Shown here: piece by piece, positions 1 through 8,904 of the stretch | Position numbering within the stretch: position 1 is the first letter of the stretch | Layout: the number at the start of each line of letters is the position of its first letter | Source of the DNA: Agromyces salentinus | Lineage (GTDB): Bacteria; Actinomycetota; Actinomycetes; Actinomycetales; Microbacteriaceae | Assembly: GCF_009749395.1 (NCBI RefSeq) | Contig: NZ_WBIR01000008.1 | Location: 109,418-173,417, forward strand | Length of the DNA stretch: 64,000 nt | Reading direction: 5' to 3' | Translations under genes and position numbers: made by a program | The notes under the pieces: generated by a model | Databases searched by the model: none | Seen by the model: the letters and a program-made list of their open reading frames with translations, nothing else | Told to the model about the DNA's origin: nothing

Positions 1-594
1 GGCCGTGGGCCGACCGGTGCGGCGCTCGAGGTCCTCCGCGATGGCGGTGACGTCGCCGAGCGTGGCGGACATCAGGACGAACTGCGCCCGCGGCAGGAGC
101 AGCAGCGGCACCTGCCACGCCCACCCGCGGTCGGGATCGCCGTAGTAGTGGAACTCGTCCATGACGACCTGGTCCACCTCGGCGTCGGCGCCGTGGCGGA
201 GCGCGAGGTTCGCGAGGATCTCGGCCGTGCAGCAGATGATCGGGGCATCGGGGTTCACGGAGCTGTCGCCCGTGACCATGCCGACGTTCGCGGCCCCGAA
301 GATCTCGGCGAGCTGGAAGAACTTCTCGCTCACGAGCGCCTTGATCGGCGCCGTGTAGTACGTGCGACCGCCGTCGGCGACGCAGGCGGCGTGCGCGGCG
401 ACCGCGACGAGCGACTTGCCGGTGCCCGTGGGCGTCGAGAGGATGACGTTCGCTCCCGAGACGATCTCGATGACGGCCTCGTCCTGCGCCGGATAGAGCG
501 GGAGCCCGCGGTCCTCGGCCCACCCGACGAACGCGTCGTACATGGCATCGGCGTCGTACGGTCGCGGCACGCGGTCGAGCAGGGGCTGGGTCAC
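1..594 (-). CDS. DEAD/DEAH-box helicase, N-terminal part (cut by window edge)
   Basis: Only the first 198 residues lie in the window; the rest is beyond base 1. The open frame starts best at a GTG at 594 (protein begins VTQPLLDRVPRPYDADAMYD). Visible superfamily II motifs in order are a Q-like motif LYPAQDEA (about residue 33), Walker A STPTGTGKS (about 53-61), the TAPIKALVSEKF block (motif Ia), a DEFH box (motif II, about 148) and SATL (motif III). This is an ATP-dependent nucleic acid helicase; family knowledge suggests the HelY/Ski2-like actinobacterial group, which cannot be confirmed without the C-terminus. A CAGACT box lies 7 nt before the GTG, so the mRNA may be leaderless. An internal ATG at 543 is the alternative start. 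The gene is divergent from the hydrolase at 1004. Confidence 0.9.
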   Translation of the reverse strand, partial: MTQPLLDRVPRPYDADAMYDAFVGWAEDRGLPLYPAQDEAVIEIVSGANVILSTPTGTGKSLVAVAAHAACVADGGRTYYTAPIKALVSEKFFQLAEIFGAANVGMVTGDSSVNPDAPIICCTAEILANLALRHGADAEVDQVVMDEFHYYGDPDRGWAWQVPLLLLPRAQFVLMSATLGDVTAIAEDLERRTGRPTA

Positions 595-1003
595 CCGTAC
601 GAGTCTGCCCTACGCGGCCGTGGGCGCCCTGCGCGGGACAACCCGGGAAAAGGGGGAGCCGGCCTGCGGCGCGATTTCGGGTCGCGCCGCCGGCCGGCTC
701 ACGATCGTCGCCGCGGTGACAGTTCCCCCCTGCGGTCCGCGCCGTTCGATCGAGGTCAACGCTACGAGGACCTCGGATGCCGCGCCTCAGTGCCAGCCCT
801 GAGATGCGTCGCCCGCGACGAGCCGGGGCCGAGGCGCGGCATCCGCTCGAGGCATCCGCGGGCGACCGGTCGCGGCATCCGACCCGCTCCGAGCTCAGTG
901 CAGGCCCGGAATTCCGCGGATCTCGCTTGTCGGCGCCGATCGCGCAGCGCTAACGTTCGCATCATCCCCGCACCACTCGTGCATGCGAAGCCAGGAGGAC
1001 CCC
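595..1003. other. Divergent intergenic region, no gene seen
   Basis: These 409 bases separate the divergent helicase and hydrolase genes. No frame on either strand gives a recognisable protein. Between 838 and 877 the word GGCATCCG occurs three times in the same orientation, so it cannot fold as the terminator-type hairpins elsewhere do. Both promoters must lie here, but I see no clear -35/-10 pair. A good Shine-Dalgarno AGGAGG (993-998) belongs to the downstream gene. Confidence 0.6.
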
Positions 1004-3064
1004 ATGCGGATCTCGGAGTTGACCGAGGCCGGCGCCGTCGAGGAGCACCCCGACGGTTCGTACGACGTCGCGCTCGTGCTCGTGCACGGCATGGGCGCCG
1101 CCTACCGCAGCCAGATCCTGCTCGAGTGGGCCGAGCCGCTCCTCGCCCGGATGGACTGGATGGCGCGCGACCGGATCTACGGCGAGGGCGATCACGGCGT
1201 CGAGCTCGACCAGTCGAACCTCGCCGGCGACGAGCCGGTCATCACGGCGACCGTGCGGTTCCCGAAGCGGCGCCCGCCCGGCACCCCCGAGAACGCCCCG
1301 ACCATCACCGTGGAGCGCAAGATCGCGATCGTGGAGGCGCGCTGGTCGGAGGCGTTCGTGCCGCTCGGCCGGGCGCAGATCTTCCGGTGGGCGGCCCCGT
1401 TCATGTGGCGCGCGTTCCTGCGGATGCTGCGACTGTTCTGGTCGACCATGTTCCTGGTGCCCTGGTACACCCTGGTCGAGCACACCCGTACGGAGCGGAA
1501 GTACCTCGTGTTCCCGCATCCGATCACCTTCGTGCTCGACCTCGTGCGCGCGGTGCTCGGCTTCGCGCTCTACGTGCCGATCGCGGTCTTCATCCTGCTG
1601 CTGGCCACGGTGCTGACACCGATCCTCCCGCTCATCAGCCCGCTGCTGCTCATCCCGTGGTTCAAGGACCTCGCCGCCGGGGTCATCGACTCGCTCGCGG
1701 AGTCGATCGGCGACGTCACGGCCTGGAAGGAGACGCCCGTGCGGGCGAGCGCGATGCGCCTCATCGTGCGCGACGCCGTCTCCCGGGCGAAGTCGCTCGT
1801 CGGCGACGGCGACGTGCACGTGTTCGCGCACTCGCAGGGCGCCGCCGTCTCGACCTTCGCCCTCTTCGAGGAGATGGAGCCGTCGGACTTCAACGTCCGG
1901 CACCTGACCACCGTCGGCGCGGCGGTGACCCTGCTCGGCCGCGACCAGTGGCGCGGTCGCACCGACCCGTACACGCCGGTGCAGAACTGGCTCGCCCGGC
2001 GCACGTTCGACCCCGACCACCCCGTCTCGTGGTCCAACCACTGGGCCATCTGGGATCCGTTCTCGGCCGGTCCCATCGCCGACGACTCCCGCAAGGCGCG
2101 GCAGCGCTGGCGGGCCTCGTACTTCCCGCGGCTCGCAACCGACGCGTGCGGTCCCGAGGAGCACGCGGTGCACAACACCAGCCAGCCGTTCCTGGACCAC
2201 TCGATGTACTTCCAGAACACGCTGCAGGTGGTCGAGCCGACGATCCGCAACCTGCTCGGCCCCGACTTCCCGGCGCCGCCGCCCGAGGTGGCCTACCTCG
2301 AGAACCGCCTCAACGTGATCAACAAGAAGTCGCTCGGCGTCAACATGGTCGCCGCGGTCGTGATCGCGGCGCTGCTGCCCGGCATCGCCGCGGCATCCGC
2401 CTTCTTCGCGTCGGTCATCACGACCGTCGCCGGATGGTTCTCGTGGGTCGTCGGCCTGTTCAACGGCGGTGCGGCCGCACCCGATGCCGCCGCATCGGTG
2501 GGGTTCCTGCACGAGCAGGGGCAGCTGACCGGATGGGGCTGGCTGATCGTCTCCGGACTGTTGGCCGCGCTGCTGGTCTGGCTCAACCAGACGCTCGCCG
2601 GCTACACCGAGCGCACGCTCATCTGGGACCGCTGCCCGCTGCCGGTCGGCGCCTGGCTCGTCGTGTCGAGCATCCCGCGCTTCCTCTACGTCGCCGCGGC
2701 GGCGGTCGTCGTCTGGGCGTTCCTCCTCCAGCAGCTGTCGCCGGATGCCGCGGGGGCCGTCTGGACGGGCGTCATCGTCCTGGCGGCCGCGATCTTCCTC
2801 TTCCTGGAACCGCGATTCGCCCCGGTTCCGGTGGTGGTCGATGCCCGCACGGATGCCGCCGACGTGCAGGCCGTCCGGGCGAACGCGGCGACACCGATGA
2901 CCCTGCATGCGACGCGGGGCAGCGACGCGTACAAGAAGCACCTGAAGGACCGGCAGAAGACGCTCGACCCCCGGGGACCCTGGGCCAAGTCGTGGGCGTA
3001 CCTCTTCCACGGTTGGGGTCGCAAGGCGGCGCCGGTCGTCGGTGGCGCGCCCCGTCAGGCCTGA
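1004..3064 (+). CDS. Membrane-embedded alpha/beta-hydrolase-like protein
   Basis: The product is 686 aa. AGGAGG sits 5 nt before the ATG at 1004, preferred over an upstream ATG at 983. Near the N-terminus is VLVHGMG (typical oxyanion HG motif). Around residue 275 is FAHSQGAA, which fits the (G/A)xSxG nucleophile elbow of lipases and esterases. Hydrophobic segments follow LVRAVLGFALYVPIA (about 180-225) and recur at about 445-490, 510-530 and 555-605, so the catalytic domain appears interrupted by and followed by membrane helices. The C-terminus is basic and cytoplasmic-looking. Substrate is unknown; lipid or ester hydrolysis at the membrane is inference. It converges with the DUF1353 gene, 19 nt away. 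Confidence 0.82.
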   Translation: MRISELTEAGAVEEHPDGSYDVALVLVHGMGAAYRSQILLEWAEPLLARMDWMARDRIYGEGDHGVELDQSNLAGDEPVITATVRFPKRRPPGTPENAPTITVERKIAIVEARWSEAFVPLGRAQIFRWAAPFMWRAFLRMLRLFWSTMFLVPWYTLVEHTRTERKYLVFPHPITFVLDLVRAVLGFALYVPIAVFILLLATVLTPILPLISPLLLIPWFKDLAAGVIDSLAESIGDVTAWKETPVRASAMRLIVRDAVSRAKSLVGDGDVHVFAHSQGAAVSTFALFEEMEPSDFNVRHLTTVGAAVTLLGRDQWRGRTDPYTPVQNWLARRTFDPDHPVSWSNHWAIWDPFSAGPIADDSRKARQRWRASYFPRLATDACGPEEHAVHNTSQPFLDHSMYFQNTLQVVEPTIRNLLGPDFPAPPPEVAYLENRLNVINKKSLGVNMVAAVVIAALLPGIAAASAFFASVITTVAGWFSWVVGLFNGGAAAPDAAASVGFLHEQGQLTGWGWLIVSGLLAALLVWLNQTLAGYTERTLIWDRCPLPVGAWLVVSSIPRFLYVAAAAVVVWAFLLQQLSPDAAGAVWTGVIVLAAAIFLFLEPRFAPVPVVVDARTDAADVQAVRANAATPMTLHATRGSDAYKKHLKDRQKTLDPRGPWAKSWAYLFHGWGRKAAPVVGGAPRQA

Positions 3065-3083
3065 GCCGGCCGCTTCCCGCGAC

Positions 3084-3872
3084 TCAGCGGCTCACGGGCG
3101 GTTCCGGCTGCCCGTCGGGCGTGACGGTCGGTCGCAGCACGTCGCGCGGATCACCGCCGGCGATCACCTCGACGATCGCCTCGATGAGCCGAAGCGGCAC
3201 GAGGGCGGCGAGGTGGAGGAGGAGCAGCGGTCCGAGCACGGCGAGGGATCCCGTGAGCACGAGCACGAGCGGTGCGAGGCCCCGCCACGCCACCGCCCCG
3301 AACGCGACGATCGGCACCGCGACGAGCCACCACGGGTTCCAGAACGCCGCGACGGATGCCGCGAGCACCGTCACGGCCCCGACGATCGCCTGCGCGATGA
3401 GGAGCGCCCCGGGCACTCCCCCGAACTCGCGCTCGCGGTCGGCGGAAACCCAGGCCCACATCAGCCAGGATCGGAGCAACGGCACGCGCTGCTCCCGCAG
3501 GGCGGTCCGGAAGACCCGATCGTCCTCGCGTCGCTGCGCGAGCGCCGCCCGAGGATCGTCGAGCAGCGCGGCATCCACCGATCGCTCGTCGTGGAGCACC
3601 GCGGGCGCCGACTGGCGTCCGTAGCTCGCGATGAAGCTCCACAGCCACATCGGCACCGACGCGAGGTCGGTGATGCCCGGGATGCGGGGTTCGTGCTTCT
3701 CCGGGTCGGGATCGGGAGAGCCGGGGGGCCGGGCCGACACGCGGTACCGCCGCGCGGTGACGGGGTCGACGTAGACGAACGGCGCGCGCACGTGGAACCG
3801 GTACCCGTCGGCGGGTCGCTGGGCGAGGACGAGCTCGTCGAGCGGTCGCCCGTCTTCGGTGAGGAACGGCAT
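3084..3872 (-). CDS. DUF1353 family protein with C-terminal membrane segments
   Basis: The product is 262 aa and starts MPFLTEDGRPLDELVL. An AAGGAG lies just before the ATG at 3872 and decides against the ATG at 3898. The N-terminal half (about 1-140) carries the features of DUF1353: a substrate-like FVYVDP segment, then ITDLASVPMWLWSF and SAPAVLHD. Phage and bacterial DUF1353 proteins share this pattern and their function is unknown. The C-terminal half has three or four hydrophobic helices (GALLIAQAIVGAVTVLAA onward), which is longer than the bare domain, so the protein is probably membrane-anchored. It converges with the hydrolase at 1004-3064. Confidence 0.8.
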   Translation of the reverse strand: MPFLTEDGRPLDELVLAQRPADGYRFHVRAPFVYVDPVTARRYRVSARPPGSPDPDPEKHEPRIPGITDLASVPMWLWSFIASYGRQSAPAVLHDERSVDAALLDDPRAALAQRREDDRVFRTALREQRVPLLRSWLMWAWVSADREREFGGVPGALLIAQAIVGAVTVLAASVAAFWNPWWLVAVPIVAFGAVAWRGLAPLVLVLTGSLAVLGPLLLLHLAALVPLRLIEAIVEVIAGGDPRDVLRPTVTPDGQPEPPVSR

Positions 3873-3913
3873 GCGCGATCTCCTTCGTTCGTCTGCCATC
3901 CTGCCGCGTGCGG

Positions 3914-4834
3914 TCAGCCGAGCAGCACCGCCACCGCGAGCAGCACCGGAACCGATGCGATCGTCGTGATGAACACCGTGTCGCGCGCCACGACCTCGGC
4001 CGTGTCGTAGCGCTGGGCGAACACGAACACGTTCTGCGCGGTCGGCAGCGCCGCGAGGACGGTGACGGCGTAGAGCTCGATCCCGTCGAGCCCGAAGGCG
4101 AACCGGCCGAGCGCCCAGGCCGCCAGCGGCATGGCGATGAGCTTCAGCCCCGAGGCGAGGAGCACGTCGCGCCGCCCGGTGCCCGGCTCGAGCAGGCGCT
4201 GCCCGTTGAGCGACAGCCCGTAGGCGATGAGCATGAGCGGCACGGCGGCATGGCCGATGAGCTCGATCGGCTCGAGCACGATCGGCGGCAGCTCGACGCC
4301 CGTGACGGCCACCAGCACGCCGAGCAGCGAGCCGACGATGATCGGATTCGTCAGGGTGGAGCGCACGATCATCCACGCCGACGTCCGCCCCTCGACCTTC
4401 GCCCCGAGCACGGCGAGCGCGACCGGCGCGAACAGCAGGAGCTGCAGGAGCACGACGGGGGCCGAGTAGGCGGCGTCGCCCAGCATGTAGACCGCGATCG
4501 GAATGCCGAAGTTGTTGCCGTTGACGTACCCGGACGCAAGGGAGCCGATGACCGTGCGCGCCACGCCGCGCCGCCAGATCGCGAGCGAGACGAGGGCGAA
4601 GAGGAGCATCATCGCCACCGCCGCGATGGCCGAGACCGGCAGCAGCACGGAGAACAGCGCCCCGACGTCGCTCGTCGCGAGCACCGAGAAGAGCAGGAAG
4701 GGCGCGAGCACGTTGAAGTTCAGCTGGGCGAGCACCGGCCGGGCGCTCGGCCCGAGGACCCCGATGCGTCCGGCGAGCCAGCCGACGAACACGGCGAGCG
4801 CGATGACGGCGAAGCCGGTGAGGATCTCGATCAC
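3914..4834 (-). CDS. AEC (auxin efflux carrier) family transporter
   Basis: The product is 306 aa and almost entirely hydrophobic with about ten helices, the normal size for the family. It begins MIEILTGFAVIALAVFVGWL. The half-sequence GSLASGYVNGNNFGIPI is the characteristic first-half signature of AEC/Mem_trans proteins, and LPTAQNVFVFAQRYD is the matching second-half signature. Family members export or exchange small organic anions such as malate or amino-acid-derived acids; the substrate cannot be read here. It lies 41 nt downstream of the start of the DUF1353 gene on the same strand but without overlap, so a shared transcript is possible only from upstream. Confidence 0.9.
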   Translation of the reverse strand: MIEILTGFAVIALAVFVGWLAGRIGVLGPSARPVLAQLNFNVLAPFLLFSVLATSDVGALFSVLLPVSAIAAVAMMLLFALVSLAIWRRGVARTVIGSLASGYVNGNNFGIPIAVYMLGDAAYSAPVVLLQLLLFAPVALAVLGAKVEGRTSAWMIVRSTLTNPIIVGSLLGVLVAVTGVELPPIVLEPIELIGHAAVPLMLIAYGLSLNGQRLLEPGTGRRDVLLASGLKLIAMPLAAWALGRFAFGLDGIELYAVTVLAALPTAQNVFVFAQRYDTAEVVARDTVFITTIASVPVLLAVAVLLG

Positions 4835-4890
4835 GGGCGACGCCGCACGAACGGGGTGCGCTGCGACGGGGTCATCGATTCGACCCTACC

Positions 4891-4960
4891 GGGCGGGTCG
4901 GCGACGGGCGGGCTCGGCGACGGGCGGGCTCGGCGACGAGCGGGCTCGGCGACGGGCGGC
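4891..4960. repeat. 16-bp tandem repeat, about 4.5 copies
   Basis: The unit GGGCGGGCTCGGCGAC repeats head to tail: a 15-bp copy at 4891, two perfect copies at 4906 and 4922, one with a single change at 4938, then a partial unit. It lies upstream of the AEC gene start and downstream of the stop of the gene ending at 5042, so outside both coding regions. Confidence 0.9.
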
Positions 4961-5041
4961 GCAGCGGGGAACCCACGCCGGGACGGAGCGACGGGCGTCC
5001 CGCGGTGGGAACGCCCGTCGCCGTGCCACGACCGGTCGGAC

Positions 5042-5905
5042 CTATCCGCTGCAGCCCCAGCGGTAGGTGTCGCCCACGAGCACGGGATGCATCTCGAGTC
5101 CGGTGCACGGCCCGCAGTCCTCATCACGTGGCGCCGGCGGCAGCCCGGGATAGAACTCGGCGGTGTAGGGGTTCGACCCGCTCGTGGTCTCGGCTGCGGC
5201 ATCGGCGACCTCGGTGTCGGCGGATGCCGCCCCGGTGGTCCCGGCGGTCCCCGCGGCACCGGCGGCCTCGGCGGCCTCGATCTCGTCCGCGGCGAACCCC
5301 TCGGCGGACTCCGCCAAGTCCTCGTCCGCGGTCGCGGCGGCCGCTGCGGCTGCTGCTTCCACGCGAGCGGCCTCGGCAGCGGCGGCGGCCTCCGCGGCGA
5401 CCCGAGCGGCCTCGGCGGCACGGTGTTCCGCGAGCGCGGTCGCCACGGTCGCGGCCTCCGCACGCAGCGCGCCGGAACCCGACCCGAGCGTCGCCGCGGA
5501 CGCCCCGAGGCGCAGCGCGGTGAGCAGCTCCGAGCGGAGTGCGACGAGCGTCGCCGCCCGCCCGGGGCCGAGCTCCGCGGTCGCGGCGTCGACGGTGGCG
5601 CCCACGGCGGTCGCGGCATCCGTCGCCAGTGCCGTCGCCGCGCCGAGGCGGACGGCCGCCACGTCGATGCCGGCCGCGCCGATGCCGACGCGATCAGCCG
5701 ACGCGACGAGCGCGGCCGATCTCGCACGGTCGAGCGAGGCCGCCGCCTCGGCGCTCTGCGCCTGGTGCACGACACCCAGCACGGCGACCATGAGGCCGGC
5801 GGCCACGAGCGCCGCCATGCGGCGTGCCTGCGTTCGACCCGATAGCTCGTGCGGCCCCGCCGACGATGCGATGTGTTGCGACGTGATGTCCCCCAGAGCG
5901 TTCAC
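5042..5905 (-). CDS. Ala-rich membrane-anchored protein, unknown function
   Basis: The product is 287 aa from a GTG at 5905; GAAGGGA about 8 nt upstream supports this start over an upstream ATG at 5956. Residues 1-28 are polar, about 29-47 (RRMAALVAAGLMVAVLGVV) is a single transmembrane or signal segment, and the long following region is extremely rich in Ala and Glu (AEAARVAAEAAAAAEAARVE) and likely helical or coiled-coil. The C-terminal 50 residues are different: SNPYTAEFYPGLPP then DEDCGPCTG and a final WGCSG, giving three cysteines. The CGPC is not in a thioredoxin fold. I do not recognise the family; an extracytoplasmic, membrane-tethered role is inference. Confidence 0.72.
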   Translation of the reverse strand: MNALGDITSQHIASSAGPHELSGRTQARRMAALVAAGLMVAVLGVVHQAQSAEAAASLDRARSAALVASADRVGIGAAGIDVAAVRLGAATALATDAATAVGATVDAATAELGPGRAATLVALRSELLTALRLGASAATLGSGSGALRAEAATVATALAEHRAAEAARVAAEAAAAAEAARVEAAAAAAAATADEDLAESAEGFAADEIEAAEAAGAAGTAGTTGAASADTEVADAAAETTSGSNPYTAEFYPGLPPAPRDEDCGPCTGLEMHPVLVGDTYRWGCSG

Positions 5906-6151
5906 CCGGCATTCCCTTCCATCGATGGACGGGGTGCCGAGATCGGCGCACGCCACATCGCGCGCAGAGGGAGGGGTCCCCTGACGCGCCGTCGCGAACG
6001 CGCGACCGGGCGAGCATGCCGCCCCATCGCACCCCTGCGCTCGACATCCGCATCCGTCAGCCCCCCGCCGACACCCACAGGTGCAGCGTATCGATTCGGC
6101 GACGTCCTGTGGGGGAACGTTTGCCGCCGAGGGTCGGCGGGCGACCGGCGG

Positions 6152-7141
6152 CTACCAGCGGGCGTGCACCTGGGCCCGGATGTCGCGGTCGTAGAGCTCG
6201 CGCACCGCTCGGCCGAACCCGGCCGGGAGTTCGAGCGACCCGGCCGCCGCGTTCGCGCGCGCCTGCTCGGGGTTGCGCGCGCCCGGGATGACGGAGCTCA
6301 CGCCGTCTTGGGCGGCGACCCACGCGAGCGCGACCCGCGCGGCCGTCGCGTCGGGAGCGGCCTCGCGTGCGAGCCGCGTGAACTCCGCCGCCGCGGCGAC
6401 GCCGGTCTCGTAGTCGACGCCCGAGAACGTCTCGCCCACGTCGAACGCCTCGCCATGGCGGTTGTAGCTGCGGTGGTCGTTCGCCGCGAAGACCGTCTCG
6501 CTCGTGTACCGGCCCGAGAGCAGTCCGCTCGCGAGCGGCACGCGCGCGATGATGCCGACGCCCGCCTCGCGGGCGGCCGGCAGCACGTCGTCGAGCGGCT
6601 TCAGCCGGAACGCGTTGAGGATGATCTGCACCGACGCCACGTTCGGCCGTGCGATCGCGGTCAGCGCCTCGTCGACCCGCTCGACGCTCACGCCGTACGC
6701 GGCGATCGATCCGTCGTCGACGAGGGCGTCGAGGGCGTCGAACACCCGGTCGTCGCCGTAGACCGACGTCGGCGGGCAGTGCAGCTGGACGAGGTCGACC
6801 ATGTCGACGCCGAGGTTGGCCCGCGACCGGTCGATCCAGGCGCGGAAGTGCTCGGCGGAGTAGTTCTCGTGCTCCTGCGGCAGGCGGCGGCCCATCTTCG
6901 TCGCGACGGTGACGCCGGCGTCGGGGTTCGCGCGCAGCCAGGCGCCGATGAGGGATTCGCTGCGGCCGTCGCCGTAGACGTCGGCGGTGTCGAAGAAGGT
7001 GACGCCCGCGTCGTGCGCGGCGTCGAGCACGGCGAGCGCGTCGGCCTCCTCGACGTCGCCCCAATCGGCGCCGAGCTGCCAGGTTCCGAGACCGATGACC
7101 GAGACCGAGCGGCCGGTGCGGCCGAGGGTGCGACGCTGCAT
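6152..7141 (-). CDS. Aldo/keto reductase
   Basis: The product is 329 aa, the usual AKR length, starting MQRRTLGRTGRSVSVIG at 7141 with GGAGGA 6 nt upstream. The AKR tetrad is visible: Asp and Tyr in FFDTADVYGDG (about 50-58), Lys in VATKMGR and His in DLVQLHCPP. The C-terminal GARNPEQARANAAA segment is the usual NADP(H)-binding end. It reduces aldehydes or ketones; the substrate is unknown. It has its own start after a hairpin (7164-7234), so it is probably transcribed alone. Confidence 0.92.
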   Translation of the reverse strand: MQRRTLGRTGRSVSVIGLGTWQLGADWGDVEEADALAVLDAAHDAGVTFFDTADVYGDGRSESLIGAWLRANPDAGVTVATKMGRRLPQEHENYSAEHFRAWIDRSRANLGVDMVDLVQLHCPPTSVYGDDRVFDALDALVDDGSIAAYGVSVERVDEALTAIARPNVASVQIILNAFRLKPLDDVLPAAREAGVGIIARVPLASGLLSGRYTSETVFAANDHRSYNRHGEAFDVGETFSGVDYETGVAAAAEFTRLAREAAPDATAARVALAWVAAQDGVSSVIPGARNPEQARANAAAGSLELPAGFGRAVRELYDRDIRAQVHARW

Positions 7142-7163
7142 GGGAGTCCTCCAGATGCGATGA

Positions 7164-7234
7164 CGGATGCCGCGGCCGCGCGTCCCTCGAGGGCGGCGAC
7201 CGCTCGTCGAGCCTAACGCCGTCCGCGGCATCCG
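7164..7234. terminator. GGATGCC-type inverted repeat
   Basis: CGGATGCCGCGG (7164-7175) and its exact reverse complement CCGCGGCATCCG (7223-7234) form a 12-bp stem with a 47-nt loop. It follows the stop of the 7324-7926 gene on the minus strand. The large loop makes terminator function less sure than at sibling sites. Confidence 0.5.
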
Positions 7235-7323
7235 CCCGCCGACGCTCAGCCGCTCGCCGCGGCATCCGCCCGATCCGCAGGAGGCGTGCGAACCGGCGGG
7301 CGGGCCGGGCGCACGCCGATCGG

Positions 7324-7926
7324 TCAGACGGCCTTCGCCGGATGGAAGCGCGTCGCCGACCAGCTGTCGGCGATCGCGCTCACCTTGGTGTCGCGCCAGC
7401 CGCTCTCGCGGAGCGCGCTGCGCACCGCCGTGTCGCCCGGCGCCGTCGTCTGCCGGCCCTTGCCGTGCACCACCCAGACCGGTGAGGCCACTCCGCATTC
7501 GCGGAACCAGACGGGCAGCGACTCCAGTTCATCGTGGTCGCGGACGACCACCACCACGAGCTCGGCCTCGAACGGCGGCACGCGGGTCGCGTCGGACAGG
7601 GCGTCCTCGAGCTCCACCACGGGGAGGTCGCCGCGCACGGCGACCGTGCGGCCCGCGGCGATGCCGAGCTTCTCGGCGAGGCTCGGCGGCGCCGTCGTGA
7701 GCGCATCGGCCCACGCGGACGCGGCGGCGCCGAGGCGGAAGCGGTACGTGTCGCCCCCCGCGACGAACGAGACCACGCCGTCGGCGGCCTGCACATGCGA
7801 CAGCGCCGCCCGCTCGAGTCGCGCACGACGCTCCCCCGAGACGTGCAGCCCTCCCGATTCGAGGTGCAGCGTCACCGCCGCCAGCCCGTCATCGCTGATC
7901 CAGGTCGCTCTCGCTTGTCGTCCCAT
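7324..7926 (-). CDS. Conserved hypothetical protein, DUF3052-like C-terminal half
   Basis: The product is 200 aa, starting MGRQARATWISDDGLAAVTL at 7926 with a GGGGGGA stretch upstream. The C-terminal 120 residues resemble DUF3052 proteins of Actinobacteria by pattern: SLAEKLGIAAGRTVAV, a central acidic/hydrophobic strand (LVVVVVRDHDEL), KGRQT, and an ending SWSATRF that matches the typical W-S-x-T-R close. The N-terminal 80 residues form an extra small domain. No catalytic motif is visible and the function is unknown. The gene stands alone between two GGATGCC hairpins. Confidence 0.75.
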   Translation of the reverse strand: MGRQARATWISDDGLAAVTLHLESGGLHVSGERRARLERAALSHVQAADGVVSFVAGGDTYRFRLGAAASAWADALTTAPPSLAEKLGIAAGRTVAVRGDLPVVELEDALSDATRVPPFEAELVVVVVRDHDELESLPVWFRECGVASPVWVVHGKGRQTTAPGDTAVRSALRESGWRDTKVSAIADSWSATRFHPAKAV

Positions 7927-7988
7927 GCAAATCCCCCCGGTTCATGATCGTCGCCGGGGCCACTCGATGCAATGCCCCCGAGCAGATG

Positions 7989-8873
7989 TCATGCACGCGG
8001 CACGTCGCGAGCCTCGGGTGCGGCCATCGCCACGGCCCCACCGCCGACCGTGATGCCGCCGCGCTCGGGGATGTCGACCGTGAGCTCGCCCGGCCTGCCC
8101 ACATGCCGCCCCTGCTCGATGACCACCCGGGCCGGCGGCACGACCACCCCGAGCGCGCGCAGGTACCCGCCGACGGATGCCGCGGCCGATCCCGTGGCGG
8201 GGTCCTCGGTGATGCGGCCGACGGGGAACAGGTTGCGGGCCTCGAACCGCATCGGCTCCTCACCCGTGACGGCCAGCGGATGCAGCACCGTGATCGTCGC
8301 GGGCCACCCCTGCTCGTCCATGTAGGCGCGCACGGCGGCCGGGTCGAACGTGAAGCCGTCGAAGGCCGACGGGTCGTCGATCACGAGCACGGGATGCCAG
8401 TTGCCCGCGAAGGCGAGCTTCGGCGGCAGGGTCCACGACAGCGCCGAACGCTCGAGGCCCAGCAACTCGAGCAGCCGCTCGAGGCTCGCGGCCGGCAGTT
8501 CGGCGAGGTCGGTGTCGACGCTCGTGAACGACGCGCGGGGGCCCGTGGCATCCGCCGTCGTCTCGATCTCGATCTCGCCCACGGGCGTGCCGAAGCGGAT
8601 GCGGCCGTCGTGGCCGCGTTCGGCGAGCGCGATCGCGGTCGCGACCGTCGCATGCCCGCAGAACGGGACCTCGGCGATGGGCGAGAAGTACCGCACAAGG
8701 TACGCGTCGCCGTCGCGGCCGGTGACGAACGCGGTCTCGGCGAAGTCGATCTCGGCGGCGATGCGCTGCATGTCGGCCGCGCTGAGGGCCGCGGCGTCGA
8801 GCACGACGCCGGCCGGGTTGCCGCCCTCGGGGCGGTCGGTGAATGCGGCGTAGCGGAGGATCTCGGTCGACAT
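7989..8873 (-). CDS. PhzF family isomerase
   Basis: The product is 294 aa, normal for PhzF-like enzymes, starting MSTEILRYAAFTDRPEGGNP. GGNPAGVVLDA (about 17-27) and the conserved catalytic-Glu motif here read as DFAETAFV (about 44-51), followed by PFCGHAT and, late in the protein, EDPATGSAAASVGGYL, are the family hallmarks. PhzF homologues fold like diaminopimelate epimerase and catalyse isomerisation; only some act in phenazine synthesis and no phenazine genes are nearby. A GAGCAT box 6 nt before the ATG may mark a leaderless transcript. Confidence 0.9.
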   Translation of the reverse strand: MSTEILRYAAFTDRPEGGNPAGVVLDAAALSAADMQRIAAEIDFAETAFVTGRDGDAYLVRYFSPIAEVPFCGHATVATAIALAERGHDGRIRFGTPVGEIEIETTADATGPRASFTSVDTDLAELPAASLERLLELLGLERSALSWTLPPKLAFAGNWHPVLVIDDPSAFDGFTFDPAAVRAYMDEQGWPATITVLHPLAVTGEEPMRFEARNLFPVGRITEDPATGSAAASVGGYLRALGVVVPPARVVIEQGRHVGRPGELTVDIPERGGITVGGGAVAMAAPEARDVPRA

Positions 8874-8904
8874 CCCTCGATGCTCGCACGTCGCCGCCGG
8901 CGAT

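Noticed and set aside
962..3010. 682-codon minus-strand frame over the hydrolase
   Set aside because: It is a shadow of the hydrolase; the amino-acid composition is abnormal and no domain is visible.
148..3624. Very long plus-strand open frame (over 1,100 codons) across the helicase and hydrolase
   Set aside because: It is antisense or out of frame to clear genes, its protein is Arg/Gly-rich without motifs, and such frames are normal in DNA this GC-rich.
5042..5150. CGPC motif suggesting a thioredoxin
   Set aside because: The motif is not preceded by the W and beta-strand of thioredoxin and the protein is an Ala-rich helix.
7989..8873. PhzF as sign of a phenazine cluster
   Set aside because: No other phenazine gene is present and most PhzF-like proteins are unrelated to phenazine.
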